Source: Nocardia coubleae NBRC 108252 (GTDB lineage Bacteria > Actinomycetota > Actinomycetes > Mycobacteriales > Mycobacteriaceae). From it: a DNA stretch of 64,000 nt. The notes under the pieces were generated by a model, which saw nothing but the letters and a program-made list of their open reading frames with translations, made no database searches and was not told the origin of the DNA. Location: NCBI RefSeq assembly GCF_001612805.1, contig NZ_BDBD01000025.1, positions 62,001 through 126,000 of the forward strand, written 5' to 3'. The translations under genes were made by a program, and so were the position numbers. The stretch's first letter is position 1. Each line of letters starts with the position of its first letter. Of the stretch, positions 53,231 to 62,187 are shown one piece after another.

Positions 53231-53842
53231 CTAGCTGACGAAGTAGATCGTGGCGAACAGCCCGATCCAGACGATGTCGACGAAATGCCAGTAGTAGGAC
53301 ACCACGATGGCGGCGGTGGCCTGAGCGGGGGTGAACTTGCTCAGCGTGGTGCGGATGAGCAGGAACACGAACGCGATCAGACCGCCGATCACGTGCAGAC
53401 CGTGGAAGCCGGTGGTGATGTAGAAGACCGAGCCGTAGGAGCTGCCCGCGATGGTCGTGCCCTCGTGCGCCAGGTGGTAGTACTCGTAGCCCTGGCCGAG
53501 CACGAAGAAGGTACCCATCAGCAGGGTGATCGTGTACCAGCGGCGCAGGCCGAACACGTCGCCCTTCTCCGCGGCGAACACGCCCATCTGGCAGGTGAAC
53601 GACGATGCGATCAGCACGGCCGTCACCGGGACAGCCAGCGCGAGGTTCAGCTCGGTGGGCTCCGGGGGCCAGTCGCCGTGCGCTTGCGCGCGCGCAACGA
53701 AGTACATGGCGAAGAGCCCGGCGAAGAACATCAGCTCGCTCGACAGCCAGATGATGGTTCCGACGCTGACCATGTTGGGCCGGTTCAGCGAATGCACACG
53801 CTGAGTAATGGCCGATCCTGGGGTGCCTACTGCGGTCGTCAC
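53231..53842 (-). CDS. ctaE: Cytochrome c oxidase subunit III CtaE
   Basis: CtaE is subunit III of the aa3 oxidase. The 203-residue protein has five membrane helices; motifs include VGTIIWLSSELMFFAGLFAMYF, GQGYEYYHLAHEG, TTGFHGLHVIGGLIAF and the final YYWHFVDIVWIGLFATIYF. The GTG at 53842 lies 6 nt from CATACT (minus strand), so it may be leaderless. It leads the ctaE-qcrCAB transcription unit; subunits I and II are not in the window. Confidence 0.95.
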   Translation of the reverse strand: MTTAVGTPGSAITQRVHSLNRPNMVSVGTIIWLSSELMFFAGLFAMYFVARAQAHGDWPPEPTELNLALAVPVTAVLIASSFTCQMGVFAAEKGDVFGLRRWYTITLLMGTFFVLGQGYEYYHLAHEGTTIAGSSYGSVFYITTGFHGLHVIGGLIAFVFLLIRTTLSKFTPAQATAAIVVSYYWHFVDIVWIGLFATIYFVS

Positions 53843-53977
53843 GGGGTAAGTATGACTCTTCGTAGTACGACAGCTGTACCCGGGTACGAAAGTTTGTCGC
53901 GCGGACCGGAAAACCCACGTACAGAGGGGGTCCGAAGCAACCGTCGGCGTGTTGGCGACTCGTCGCGTGACAACTCA

Positions 53978-54005
53978 TTGTGACAGCGTTGGATGTGGAT
54001 AGGCT
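53978..54005 (+). promoter_or_regulatory. Promoter of the small gene at 54023
   Basis: TTGTGA (53978-53983) and TAGGCT (54000-54005) with a 16-nt spacer resemble a primary-sigma promoter. The start codon follows 17 bp after the -10, with GAGGAGG as ribosome binding site. Confidence 0.55.
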
Positions 54006-54022
54006 GAGACGAGGAGGCGACG

Positions 54023-54442
54023 ATGGTCGTAGTGCGGATGTGGCGGCGGCTCTTCGGTGGGCAACCCGGTGGGCTCGATCCCACGCGTGAGGATCTGGTC
54101 GTCGTCGCGTCGAGCTTCGACGACACCGAGGCGTCCTCGGTGGCGCTCGACCGGGCCGTCGATCTCGATCGTGGGGCGCAGGCGGTGTTGCGGCACCATC
54201 TGCGGCTGCCCGCCGATCGCATCGACGAGGCCTGTGAGATCGCCGGATACGACGGATACGAGCGCGCGGAGGCGGTGCGCGGGGTCTCCGACGATCTCGT
54301 GCCCGTGCTGCTGCAACGGGTACAGCTGCTCGACCCGCTGACCATCTCACAGGAACGTTCGCGGATGGCGGGCCTCGCGCAACGCCACGACGGGGTCGCC
54401 GACGGGTGGGACGCGCTGCAGCCGCCACGTCCGGCCGCCTAA
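54023..54442 (+). CDS. Conserved small protein of unknown function
   Basis: I do not recognise this 139-residue protein. It is acidic, soluble and mostly helical in appearance, with LVVVASSFDDTEASSVALDRAV, RHHLRLPADRIDEACEIAGYDGY and LVPVLLQRVQLLDPLTISQERSRMAGL, which look like a folded domain rather than low-complexity sequence. The ATG follows GAGGAGG and a plausible promoter. It is divergent from ctaE and codirectional with trpD, 77 bp downstream. Confidence 0.72.
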   Translation: MVVVRMWRRLFGGQPGGLDPTREDLVVVASSFDDTEASSVALDRAVDLDRGAQAVLRHHLRLPADRIDEACEIAGYDGYERAEAVRGVSDDLVPVLLQRVQLLDPLTISQERSRMAGLAQRHDGVADGWDALQPPRPAA

Positions 54443-54519
54443 ACTTGCCGATCGAGCGCACAGTGGTTGCGCAAGCGCAACCTCGTTGCGCCCGTCGTCG
54501 AAACGGAGATGCAGAGCAG

Positions 54520-55629
54520 ATGAGCGTGCGCAGCTGGCCCCAGGTACTCGGGACACTCGCCGACGGGGGTGACCTCGGCTCCGACGACACCGCGTGGGTG
54601 ATCGACGAGATCTTCACCGACAACGCCACCCCTGCCCAGATCGCGGCCTTCGGCGTCGCCATGAAGATCAAGGGCCCCACCCCCACCGAGCTGGCGGGCA
54701 TGGTGTCGGGGATGCTCGGGCACGCGCGGCTGGTGCACGTCGACGGGGACGCGGTCGACATCGTCGGCACCGGCGGTGACCGTTCCGGGTCGGTGAACAT
54801 TTCCACTATGTCCTCGGTGGTCGTCGCGTCGGCGGGGGTGCCGGTGGTCAAGCACGGCAACCGGGCCGCGTCGTCGAAGGCCGGTGGCGCCGATGTGCTC
54901 GAGGCGCTCGGTGTGAAGCTGGCGCTCGGCCCGCAGTCGGTGGCGCGGTCGGTGCGCGAGGCCGGGATCGGGTTCTGCTTCGCACCGCTGTTCCATTCGG
55001 GGCTGCGTTTCGCCGGTGCGGCGCGCAAGGAGATCGGCATTCCGACCGTGTTCAATATCCTCGGCCCGCTGACGAATCCGGCGCAGCCGCGCGCCGGGCT
55101 GATCGGCTGCGCGTTCGAGGACCTGGCGCCGGTGATCGCGGGTGTGTTCGCGCGACGCCGCTTCGCCGACGCGGTGCCGGGTGTCGCGGGGACCCCCGCC
55201 GAGTACAGCGCCAGTGCGCTGGTGGTGCGTGGGCGCGACGGGCTCGACGAGATCACCACCTCGGATCTGACCGATGTGTGGGTGGTCAGCGGTGGGCGCG
55301 TCGAGCAGACGGTGCTCGACCCGACCGCGCTCGGCATCCCCCGCGTCGATCTCGACGAGTTGCGTGGCGGCGACGCGGCCGAGAACGCGCGGATCGCGCG
55401 GGAGGTCTTCGCCGGGACACCGGGGCCGGTGCGGGACGCGGTGCTGCTGAATTCGGCCGCGGCGATCGTCGCCTACGACCTGTCACGTGGCGTGGGCGAT
55501 GTCGATCTCGACCTGGATGCCGCGCTCTCGGCGGCGATGGAACGCGCCGCCGCCGCGGTGGACAGCGGCGCGTCCGCGAAGTTGCTGCAGACCTGGGCCG
55601 AACTCACCCAGGTCCTCGACGACAACTGA
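54520..55629 (+). CDS. trpD: Anthranilate phosphoribosyltransferase TrpD
   Basis: TrpD joins anthranilate and PRPP in tryptophan synthesis. The 369-residue protein shows the PRPP motif DIVGTGGDRSGSVNIST, KHGNRAASSKAGGADVLEALG, and FAPLFHSGLRFAGAARKEIGIPTVFNILGPLTNPAQP. The ATG at 54520 is used; the frame is open further upstream but without homologous character. It ends 5 bp from the convergent RAM-domain gene, with no room for a terminator between. Confidence 0.95.
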   Translation: MSVRSWPQVLGTLADGGDLGSDDTAWVIDEIFTDNATPAQIAAFGVAMKIKGPTPTELAGMVSGMLGHARLVHVDGDAVDIVGTGGDRSGSVNISTMSSVVVASAGVPVVKHGNRAASSKAGGADVLEALGVKLALGPQSVARSVREAGIGFCFAPLFHSGLRFAGAARKEIGIPTVFNILGPLTNPAQPRAGLIGCAFEDLAPVIAGVFARRRFADAVPGVAGTPAEYSASALVVRGRDGLDEITTSDLTDVWVVSGGRVEQTVLDPTALGIPRVDLDELRGGDAAENARIAREVFAGTPGPVRDAVLLNSAAAIVAYDLSRGVGDVDLDLDAALSAAMERAAAAVDSGASAKLLQTWAELTQVLDDN

Positions 55630-55634
55630 AAGCC

Positions 55635-55910
55635 CTACTCCCCCAGGGAGAATCCGGCTTCCACGTCGGCACTGGAATAGGACTTGAAGGCGATGTGGGT
55701 GGTGGTGCGGACCACCCCGTCGACCTTGTCGATGCCCTCGGTGACGACCTCGGCGATGCGCTCGTGATCGCGTACCCGCACGATCGCGATCAGGTCCACA
55801 TCGCCTGCGCAGGAGTACACCTCGGCGACTCCTGCGGTATCGGCGAGCGCCTGTGCGGTCTCGGGGATGCGAGAGTTCTCGGCCTGGATCAGCACGATCG
55901 CGGTAATCAT
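55635..55910 (-). CDS. Stand-alone Lrp/AsnC ligand-binding (RAM) domain protein
   Basis: The 91-residue protein consists only of the effector-binding RAM domain of Lrp/AsnC regulators: ITAIVLIQAENSRIPETAQAL, GVAEVYSCAGDVDLIAIVRVRDHERIAEVV, and TTTHIAFKSY. It lacks the helix-turn-helix. Such proteins form dimers or higher rings and bind amino acids; they may modulate full-length Lrp proteins. It starts 4 bp downstream of trpF on the same strand, which suggests cotranscription and perhaps amino-acid sensing. Confidence 0.88.
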   Translation of the reverse strand: MITAIVLIQAENSRIPETAQALADTAGVAEVYSCAGDVDLIAIVRVRDHERIAEVVTEGIDKVDGVVRTTTHIAFKSYSSADVEAGFSLGE

Positions 55911-55914
55911 GGAA

Positions 55915-56466
55915 TCAGCCTAGAACTTCGGGCCGCTCGGTGGCCGCTTTGAACCGTCGCATGAGGTCGTAGCTCTTTACACCCGGTGCCGTTTCCAGCG
56001 AACTCGACACGTCGACGCCGTAGGGACGGTGGCGGGCGATGACGTCGGCGACATTGTCCGGGTCGAGGCCACCGGCCAGCACTACCCGTCCCGGCTGGGC
56101 GCGCACCCAGTCGGGGAACTCCTCGAAGACGCCGCTGCCCGCGCTGGCGTCGTAGAAGAAGTATTCGCTGGTCTGCTCGGGTGCGGGCGGGGTCGAGGAG
56201 CAGAAGGCCAGGTTCGGCAGGTCGGCCCACCGGTAGAGCTGGACGACGTCGAAGGCGTCGGCCACCTCGGCGACTTCGGCGTGTTCCAGCGCGACCGCGA
56301 AGGTGGTGATGCGACCGCGCGCGTAGTCGGCGAGGGCACGGGCCTGCTCGGGCGTGCGGTACCGCTTGCTCTTGGGCGTGACCATGACGCCGATCGCCGA
56401 GTAACCCAGCTCGACCGCCCAGTCGATCTGTTCCTCGGTGGTCAACCCACACACCTTCACGAACAC
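55915..56466 (-). CDS. trpF: Phosphoribosylanthranilate isomerase-like protein TrpF
   Basis: TrpF catalyses the Amadori rearrangement of phosphoribosylanthranilate. Motifs: KVCGLTTEEQIDWAVELGYSAIGVM with the catalytic Cys, the FDVVQLYR segment with the general-acid Asp, VVLAGGLDPDNVADVI and YGVDVSSSLETAPGVKS. At about 183 residues it is at the short end. GTG 56466 is chosen because AAAGGA lies 9 nt upstream; GTG 56472 is also possible. Many actinobacteria instead use bifunctional PriA, so a dedicated trpF beside trpD is notable. Confidence 0.85.
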   Translation of the reverse strand: MFVKVCGLTTEEQIDWAVELGYSAIGVMVTPKSKRYRTPEQARALADYARGRITTFAVALEHAEVAEVADAFDVVQLYRWADLPNLAFCSSTPPAPEQTSEYFFYDASAGSGVFEEFPDWVRAQPGRVVLAGGLDPDNVADVIARHRPYGVDVSSSLETAPGVKSYDLMRRFKAATERPEVLG

Positions 56467-56629
56467 CGCCACCAGTCCTTTCCACCGTGAACGCCACCAT
56501 CCATGATCCAGGACGGGCCAGGTGCGTCTCGGACAGGTCGGCCGAACACCACCGTTTACCCCAGCCCCTCCCCTGCTGTTCGGCGTAGAACACGCGCCTG
56601 CTGCGGTTTCCCCACGACCCGGCGGGCGA

Positions 56630-58558
56630 TCACCGCTCCGCCAGATACTGCTCCTGCTCGGACCGTACTTCCGCCGCCTCCCGGGCCAGCTGCGCCCAGG
56701 CGACCCAGCGGGCGGCACCGTGCAGCGGTTCGCAGTACCCGTCGCTGGTCCGGACGATCCGGGCGCCGGGTTTGGCGAGCCAGCGCGCGATGACGCCGAC
56801 CTCTTCCGGCGGCGCACCGAGGAGCGGGGGCACGTCGTGGGCGAACATGGCTGGCCGCTCGGCGCGCGACCCGGCAAACTCGGCGAGCGACGGAGCCATG
56901 ATGGGCGACGCGGGAGGCTCAGCAGTGGGCTCGGACGGATCGGTTGTCGCCGAGACGTCGGCGATTCCGGGGATCGGCATCGCTGCTCGTGACGGTGTGC
57001 GCTCCTTGCTCGTTGCCGCGTCGCCGAGATCGGGCACGACCGTTTCCGCGGCGGCCACGATCTGGTCTACGACAGCCATGGGTGGGGTGCCGCGGCGGGC
57101 GACGCCCGCGGCGGCGAGGCGGCCGTGGCGGATGACGGAGAATTCCCAGCCACCCGCGCCGTCGGGAAGGGCGATGATCAATTCGGCGAGGCGGGCCAGG
57201 GCAGCCAGTCGTTGCGTGCGAGCCAGTTTGGTGACCACGGCGGCGGTGCGATCACGCAGGCGCGCGGCTGCCTCGAAATGCTCTGCCGTGGAATAGGTTT
57301 CGATGCGCTCGAGCATGGCGCGCAGGAGGGTGTCGGAGCGACCCGTGAGCAGATCGCGAACCGAACCGGCGGCGGGTGCGTAGGTGGCGGCATCCGAGCC
57401 GTCGTCGCGGGCGGCCGGGCATCCGCCGACGATCGCTGGTTGGCACATGTGTCTCGCGGCGCGGGTGAGCCGGGTGGCACAGGTGCGCAGACCCGCGAAT
57501 TCGGCGATGGTCAGGCCGACATCTACGGCGTCGGCGCGAGAGTTGAACGGGCCGAGAGCAGTTCGGGTCGGCGTGCGAACGGCGACCAGGCGCGGGAAGG
57601 GTTCGTCGGTGAGAGTGAGCCACCAGCCACGCTTGGGGAACTTCGAGCGGCGATTGTAAGGCGGGGCGTGGGCGGCGAGCAGTCGCAGTTCGCGAACACC
57701 GGCTTCGAGTCCGTGCGCGCAGACCACGTGGTCGACCCGTTGTGCCAGCGCCACCATCTCTTTCATGCGGCCACGCGTCTCCGAACCGGTGAAGTAGTTG
57801 CGCACGCGGCGGCGCAGATTCACCGCCGTCCCTATATAGAGGGCTTCGTCGGACGGGCCGCGGAACAGATACACACCCGGCGCGGCAGGGAGATCGTTGG
57901 CGAATGTCCTTTTGGCGCGCTGTGTTCCGGTGACCCCTGGCAGATAGTCGAGCAGCTCCGTCAGGCTCTGCACACCTTGGTTACCGACGCGGGCGATCAG
58001 CGCGTGCAACACGTCGACGGTGGCGCGGGCGTCGTCGAGAGCGCGGTGCGTCGGCGTGGTCGACGCACCGAGGATCTGTGCCAGCACCCCCAGCCGCGCC
58101 GACGGCGCCTCGTCGCGAGTGAGCACCCGCCGCGCCAGCTTCACCGTGCACAGCACCTGGGGATTCGGCCACGGAATGTCCTGGCGCGCGGCAGCGGCTT
58201 TCAGGAAAGCCGTGTCGAACCGGGCATTGTGTGCCACCAGCACCGCCCCCGCCGCGAACTCGAGAAACCCCGGCAACACCGCCTCGATCCGCGGCGCGGC
58301 ATACACCATGGCCGTGGTGATCCCGGTGATCTGCACGATCGCGGGCGGAATCTCGTACCCCGGATTCACCAGGGTCGCGAACTCCCCCAACACCTCTCCC
58401 CCACGCACCTTCACGGCCCCGATCTCGGTGATCGCATCACCGTCGGGACTGGTCCCGGTGGTCTCCAGGTCGACGACGACGAAAGTGGTGGCATACAACG
58501 GCGTATCGAGCTCGTCGAAGGCCAGCTGCCGCGCGGCCGGGAGTACAGGGTCGGGCAC
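56630..58558 (-). CDS. DEDDh exonuclease fused to GIY-YIG/UvrC-like region (Rv2191 type)
   Basis: The 642-residue protein joins an N-terminal DnaQ-like 3'-5' exonuclease (DEDDh: VVVDLETTGTSPDG, VLVAHNARFDTAFL, HRALDDARATVDVL) to a GIY-YIG endonuclease (PAAPGVYLFRGPSDEALYIG, about 230-300) and a Cho/UvrC-like region with a zinc-type cysteine pair (MCQPAIVGGCPA) and a UVR-like helix. The C-terminus is variable. M. tuberculosis Rv2191 has the same design. A DNA repair role is likely. The start is GTG at 58558. Confidence 0.9.
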   Translation of the reverse strand: MPDPVLPAARQLAFDELDTPLYATTFVVVDLETTGTSPDGDAITEIGAVKVRGGEVLGEFATLVNPGYEIPPAIVQITGITTAMVYAAPRIEAVLPGFLEFAAGAVLVAHNARFDTAFLKAAAARQDIPWPNPQVLCTVKLARRVLTRDEAPSARLGVLAQILGASTTPTHRALDDARATVDVLHALIARVGNQGVQSLTELLDYLPGVTGTQRAKRTFANDLPAAPGVYLFRGPSDEALYIGTAVNLRRRVRNYFTGSETRGRMKEMVALAQRVDHVVCAHGLEAGVRELRLLAAHAPPYNRRSKFPKRGWWLTLTDEPFPRLVAVRTPTRTALGPFNSRADAVDVGLTIAEFAGLRTCATRLTRAARHMCQPAIVGGCPAARDDGSDAATYAPAAGSVRDLLTGRSDTLLRAMLERIETYSTAEHFEAAARLRDRTAAVVTKLARTQRLAALARLAELIIALPDGAGGWEFSVIRHGRLAAAGVARRGTPPMAVVDQIVAAAETVVPDLGDAATSKERTPSRAAMPIPGIADVSATTDPSEPTAEPPASPIMAPSLAEFAGSRAERPAMFAHDVPPLLGAPPEEVGVIARWLAKPGARIVRTSDGYCEPLHGAARWVAWAQLAREAAEVRSEQEQYLAER

Positions 58559-58696
58559 GGACAGCAGAGTAAGGAAGGGGTCCGACAGGATTGTTGGAGC
58601 GCTGGCGCGCTCGAGTCGGCGGCCCCATGCGGTCCCGACGCTGCGCGGCGATCCCTCCGCCGTGCCAGGAGGTTGCCTCGGTGAAGGGTGGCGGGT

Positions 58697-59707
58697 TCAG
58701 CGGGGCACGTGCTGTGGCCAGGCGGGGAGGGGTGGGGTGGGACGAGCCGTCAAGTAGCGGCTCCACTCGGGGAAGTTGGGCAACGGCTGCGGCTTGTAAT
58801 TGGTGAGCGGTGGGCGCAGGGTCGTGGTGGGGCGGGTCGAGGCGTCGTCGGTGTCGACTCCCGACACAGCGCGGGCCAGTCCGACGACGAACAAGAAGAC
58901 GAGTACGGCGATCACGCCTGTGCTCGATCGTCTGGCACCGCCGGCGCTCGGACCGCCGAGGTACTCGCGGCGCACCGCCGGGTCTCGCAACGACCCGGAA
59001 GGATCGGGTACCTGCCGCAGCAGTTCCCGCGCCGCGGGCCCGTGGGCCGGTTCGAGTTCGGCGGCCCGCAACAACCACCGCTCGGCATCCGCCCGCCTGC
59101 CCGACCGCGCGGCGTCCGCGCCGAGCAGATACATGGCCTCGGCATTGTCGGGTTCCAGCCGCAACGCCTGCTCGAGTGCCGCACGGAACGCCGCGGCGCG
59201 CTGGGCGTCGGCCTCGGCGCCGTGCCACAGCACGCGGGCACGCGTGATGTAGAGGAGGGGTTCCTGCGGGTCGAGTTCGATGCCGACGTCGACGGCTGCC
59301 AGCGCCGCCTCGCGGTCCCGGGGCGCCAGCACGACCGCGAGTACCCGGTGACACTCGGCCGCCCAAGGGTTCAGGTCCACGCAGGTGTACGCCGCGCGCA
59401 CCGCCTCGTCCTGATGGGCGAGCGCCGCGATCCGATCGGTGTCGGTCAGCCGGTCGAACAAGCCGTGTTCACTGAGCGCGAGCAGGACCCACGCGAACAG
59501 GTGCTCGGGGTCGTGGCGCAGCGCCGTGCGTGCCGCCGCGCTCGCGGTGGCGAAATCCGCGGACCTCAGCCACGTGTGCGCGACGTGTGCGTGGGCATCG
59601 GCGTTGTCGGGCTCGACGGCCAGGAGGGCGGCCAGCTCGGCGCGGGCCGCCTCGAGCCGGTCCAACTCGACCAGTACGACGGCCCGGTCGAGTCGCGGTT
59701 CGCTCAT
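58697..59707 (-). CDS. TPR-repeat protein with C-terminal membrane anchor
   Basis: The 336-residue protein has several tetratricopeptide-like repeats (about 1-215; for example ALRHDPEHLFAWVLLAL, GIELDPQEPLLYITRARVL, ALRLEPDNAEAMYLLGADAA), then one membrane helix (TGVIAVLVFLFVVGLARAV, about 268-286) and a proline-rich tail that would lie outside. TPR arrays bind partner proteins, so this is probably a membrane scaffold facing the cytoplasm. Its start is 10 bp after the AAA+ gene's stop, implying that the two act together. Confidence 0.82.
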   Translation of the reverse strand: MSEPRLDRAVVLVELDRLEAARAELAALLAVEPDNADAHAHVAHTWLRSADFATASAAARTALRHDPEHLFAWVLLALSEHGLFDRLTDTDRIAALAHQDEAVRAAYTCVDLNPWAAECHRVLAVVLAPRDREAALAAVDVGIELDPQEPLLYITRARVLWHGAEADAQRAAAFRAALEQALRLEPDNAEAMYLLGADAARSGRRADAERWLLRAAELEPAHGPAARELLRQVPDPSGSLRDPAVRREYLGGPSAGGARRSSTGVIAVLVFLFVVGLARAVSGVDTDDASTRPTTTLRPPLTNYKPQPLPNFPEWSRYLTARPTPPLPAWPQHVPR

Positions 59708-59717
59708 CGGTGCCGGT

Positions 59718-60947
59718 TCAGCGCTTGATGCGCTTCAGGTACCGGGCGAGATCGTCATAGCTCCCGTCGCCGTTGGCGAATTCGACCACATTGCGGGCGG
59801 ATTCGAACCAGGCACCGGTACTCGGCCGCACCTGGGCGAGCGCGGCCCGCACATCGGGCATGCCGACGGGACGCACCTCGCCCGTGCGCATCGAGTCCGC
59901 CATCGCCAGCTGCGTGGCCGAGGTGCAGATGTGGGCGAGGTCGGCGCCGGACAGGCCCTCGGTGTGCGTGGCGAGGGCAGTGAGGTCGATGCCGGCGATC
60001 GGGCGGTCGCGCAAGTGGTAGTGCAGGATCGACCGGCGCGCGGCCGCGTCCGGTAGACCGACGAAGATCATCCGGTCGAAGCGGCCCGGCCTGCGCAGCG
60101 CCACATCCACGTCCCACGGGTGGTTCGTCGCGCCAAGCACGAACACGCCCTCGTTGCTGTGGGTCGCCGAATCCATCTCGGTGAGCAGCTGGTTCACCAC
60201 CGTGCGCATCGCCGAGGAGCCGTGCATCTGGCTGCGCTTGTGTCCGAGCGCGTCCACCTCGTCGAGGAACAGCACGCACGGGGCGTTACGGCGGGCCATC
60301 TCGAAGACGCTGTGCACATTGCGCTCACTCGACCCGGTGTAGATGTCGAGGATGTCGGCGATCTCGATCGGATAGAAGTTGGCGCCGAGTTCCCCCGCCA
60401 CCGCCGAGGCGATGAAGGTCTTGCCGCAGCCGGGCGGGCCGTAGAGCAGCAGGCCGCCGCGGGCGGAGGTGCCGAACGCCTTGGCGAGTTCGGGATTGCA
60501 CAGCGGACCGAGCAGGGTGAGGTCGAGTTGCCGCTTCACCTCGTCCATGCCACCCACATCGGCCAAGCCGAAGCGAGGGCGTTCGAGAGTGGCCGCGTCG
60601 TCGTCGGTGACGAACTCGGTGGGGGCATCGACGAAGGCGGGGGCGATGATGTCGCCGACCTGGCTCTCGGCGGCCGCCCAGTCGTAGCCGGTCGGCACGG
60701 CAGCGGGCGGGGCGGCGGGCGCCGGTTCCGGCGATCCACCACTCAACGCGGTACTGCACCGTGTCATCAAGGCCAGGACCTGCGCGTTCCCCGGCTCGTC
60801 TCCGAGTGCGACACCACAATGCGCCAGCGCGTCGGCATACCGTTGCCGCTCGATCAGCAGCTCGATGACGCACACGCGCAGCGCGAGCACCCCCGGACTG
60901 CGGTCAAGCATCGTCAGCATGTCGGTGAGTACCTGGTCGTCGGCCAC
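59718..60947 (-). CDS. AAA+ ATPase, classical (Cdc48/spastin-like) type
   Basis: This 409-residue protein has a helical TPR-like N-terminal part (about 1-70), a flexible Pro/Ala linker, and one AAA module: Walker A GPPGCGKT (170-177), Walker B LFLDEVDA (226-233), pore-loop region LDIYTGSSERNVHSVF, and the second region of homology ATNHPWDVDVALRRPGRFDRM with arginine fingers. Such ATPases remodel or unfold proteins. The GTG at 60947 follows GAAGGGGGAGC. It is coupled to a membrane TPR protein; the substrate is unknown. Confidence 0.88.
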   Translation of the reverse strand: MADDQVLTDMLTMLDRSPGVLALRVCVIELLIERQRYADALAHCGVALGDEPGNAQVLALMTRCSTALSGGSPEPAPAAPPAAVPTGYDWAAAESQVGDIIAPAFVDAPTEFVTDDDAATLERPRFGLADVGGMDEVKRQLDLTLLGPLCNPELAKAFGTSARGGLLLYGPPGCGKTFIASAVAGELGANFYPIEIADILDIYTGSSERNVHSVFEMARRNAPCVLFLDEVDALGHKRSQMHGSSAMRTVVNQLLTEMDSATHSNEGVFVLGATNHPWDVDVALRRPGRFDRMIFVGLPDAAARRSILHYHLRDRPIAGIDLTALATHTEGLSGADLAHICTSATQLAMADSMRTGEVRPVGMPDVRAALAQVRPSTGAWFESARNVVEFANGDGSYDDLARYLKRIKR

Positions 60948-61608
60948 CGCTCCCCCTTCGCACCGCGAACATTCGACCGTACCGTAACCGCCCCAACGGG
61001 TTTCGCTGAATCGGCCGAAGATCGGTCCCACCCACCGGGACCAGGTCCGCGAGCCCGGTGCCCGACCCGATGCCGATCATTCGCCGCGAATATTTCGCAC
61101 CGATGCGAACAAAATGACCGCGAGCAAACCCAATTGAGACCGGCATCACAGATATCGCAGTTATGCATTACTGCCGCCGAAACGATCGGATAAGTGACGT
61201 TTCCAGATTCCGACCGCGACAGCGGGCGGCGCGCCCGGCGTGTTGACTGGATGCCAACCGGCGGGTCGCCTTGGCGCCACGCTCGCCCAACCTGGGACTT
61301 CACTGAGAATTCACGGCGTGTCGCACAGACACACCGACCCGATGCCGCGCCGGGTGGCAGTCGGCCCGCTCGAGAAATTCGACCTGGCGTTATCTTTTCG
61401 TGATTCGGTGTGACTCACGTCGCACGTTCGTTCCGGTCGAATCGACGAATTCCCTTCCAGGACGCATGTCCGACTTTACAAACCACCGTGATTGGTTCGT
61501 AACCTTTTCGAGACCTCACGGAGTCCGCCAGGCCGCAACGGCTCGGCGCGAGGAGTCCGCCCCGTCATACGGACGGGACGTCGTGGGGCAGATTGGAAGT
61601 ACCGCATC
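60948..61608. other. 661-bp non-coding region upstream of the AAA+ and NlpC/P60 genes
   Basis: No convincing gene is present. It must contain the divergent promoters of the AAA+ gene and the NlpC/P60 gene. Visible elements are the palindrome GCGAATATTTCGC (61086-61098) in an AT-richer segment (61080-61210) and TTATCT near 61390, a possible -10. I looked for a c-di-AMP (ydaO) riboswitch, common before such hydrolases, and could not find its core. The long leader before 61609 remains unexplained. Confidence 0.5.
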
Positions 61609-62178
61609 ATGGCGACCAACACCGTCAAGCGTCAGGCGCAGCGTGCCGTTGCCGCCGGAGCCGTCGGCGCTGCCACCATCGGCGCGTTCCTCCTGCCGGC
61701 CGCTCCCGCGTCGGCGACGCCCGTCACCGTGCCCGGCATCGGCACCTTCGAGGTGCCCAACGAGATCCCGATCCCGGCGGGCATCCCCGGCATCGAGGCC
61801 CCGGCCGCGCCGCACGTGTTCACCGCGCCCACCGCCACCGCCGCCGACATCGCCCTCGATGCCGCGCTGAGCAAGGTCGGCTCCCCCTACGTCTACGGTG
61901 CCGCGGGCCCGGACGCCTTCGACTGCTCGGGTCTGGTCCAGTGGGCCTACCGCCAGGCGGGCGTCGAGCTGCCCCGCACCAGCGGCGCCCAGCTCGGCGC
62001 GGGCACCCCGGTCGCGCTCGGCGACCTGCGCCCCGGCGACCTGGTGTCGTTCTACGGCGGCGGTCACTCGGGCCTCTACGCCGGTGACGGCAATGTCGTC
62101 CACGCCGCCACCTCGGGTTCGCCGGTGCACGTCGCCTCGCTCGACTCGATGCCGTTCGCGGGCGCTCGCCGCTTCTGA
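61609..62178 (+). CDS. Secreted NlpC/P60 peptidoglycan endopeptidase
   Basis: This 189-residue exported hydrolase has a Sec signal ending PAAPASA (about 34-35), a short proline-rich linker, and an NlpC/P60 domain with catalytic Cys in FDCSGLVQWAYRQAG, GDLRPGDLVSFYGGGHSGLYAGDG with the His, and NVVHAATSGSPV. It should cut the D-Glu/meso-DAP bond in peptidoglycan stem peptides. The ATG at 61609 is the start; the in-frame extension to 61492 would spoil the signal peptide. A second NlpC/P60 gene follows, suggesting duplication. Confidence 0.9.
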   Translation: MATNTVKRQAQRAVAAGAVGAATIGAFLLPAAPASATPVTVPGIGTFEVPNEIPIPAGIPGIEAPAAPHVFTAPTATAADIALDAALSKVGSPYVYGAAGPDAFDCSGLVQWAYRQAGVELPRTSGAQLGAGTPVALGDLRPGDLVSFYGGGHSGLYAGDGNVVHAATSGSPVHVASLDSMPFAGARRF

Positions 62179-62187
62179 TCCAGCCGG

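Noticed and set aside
53169..55337. Long minus-strand frame (722 codons) spanning ctaE and antisense to trpD
   Set aside because: It overlaps well-supported genes (ctaE, trpD), has low-complexity Arg/Ser/Pro composition typical of antisense frames in high-GC DNA, and shows no domain.
61194..61608. Possible c-di-AMP (ydaO) riboswitch before the NlpC/P60 gene
   Set aside because: The stretch contains GAGTCCGCC-like pieces, but the diagnostic core sequences and the GGGTGAA segment were not found on the plus strand.
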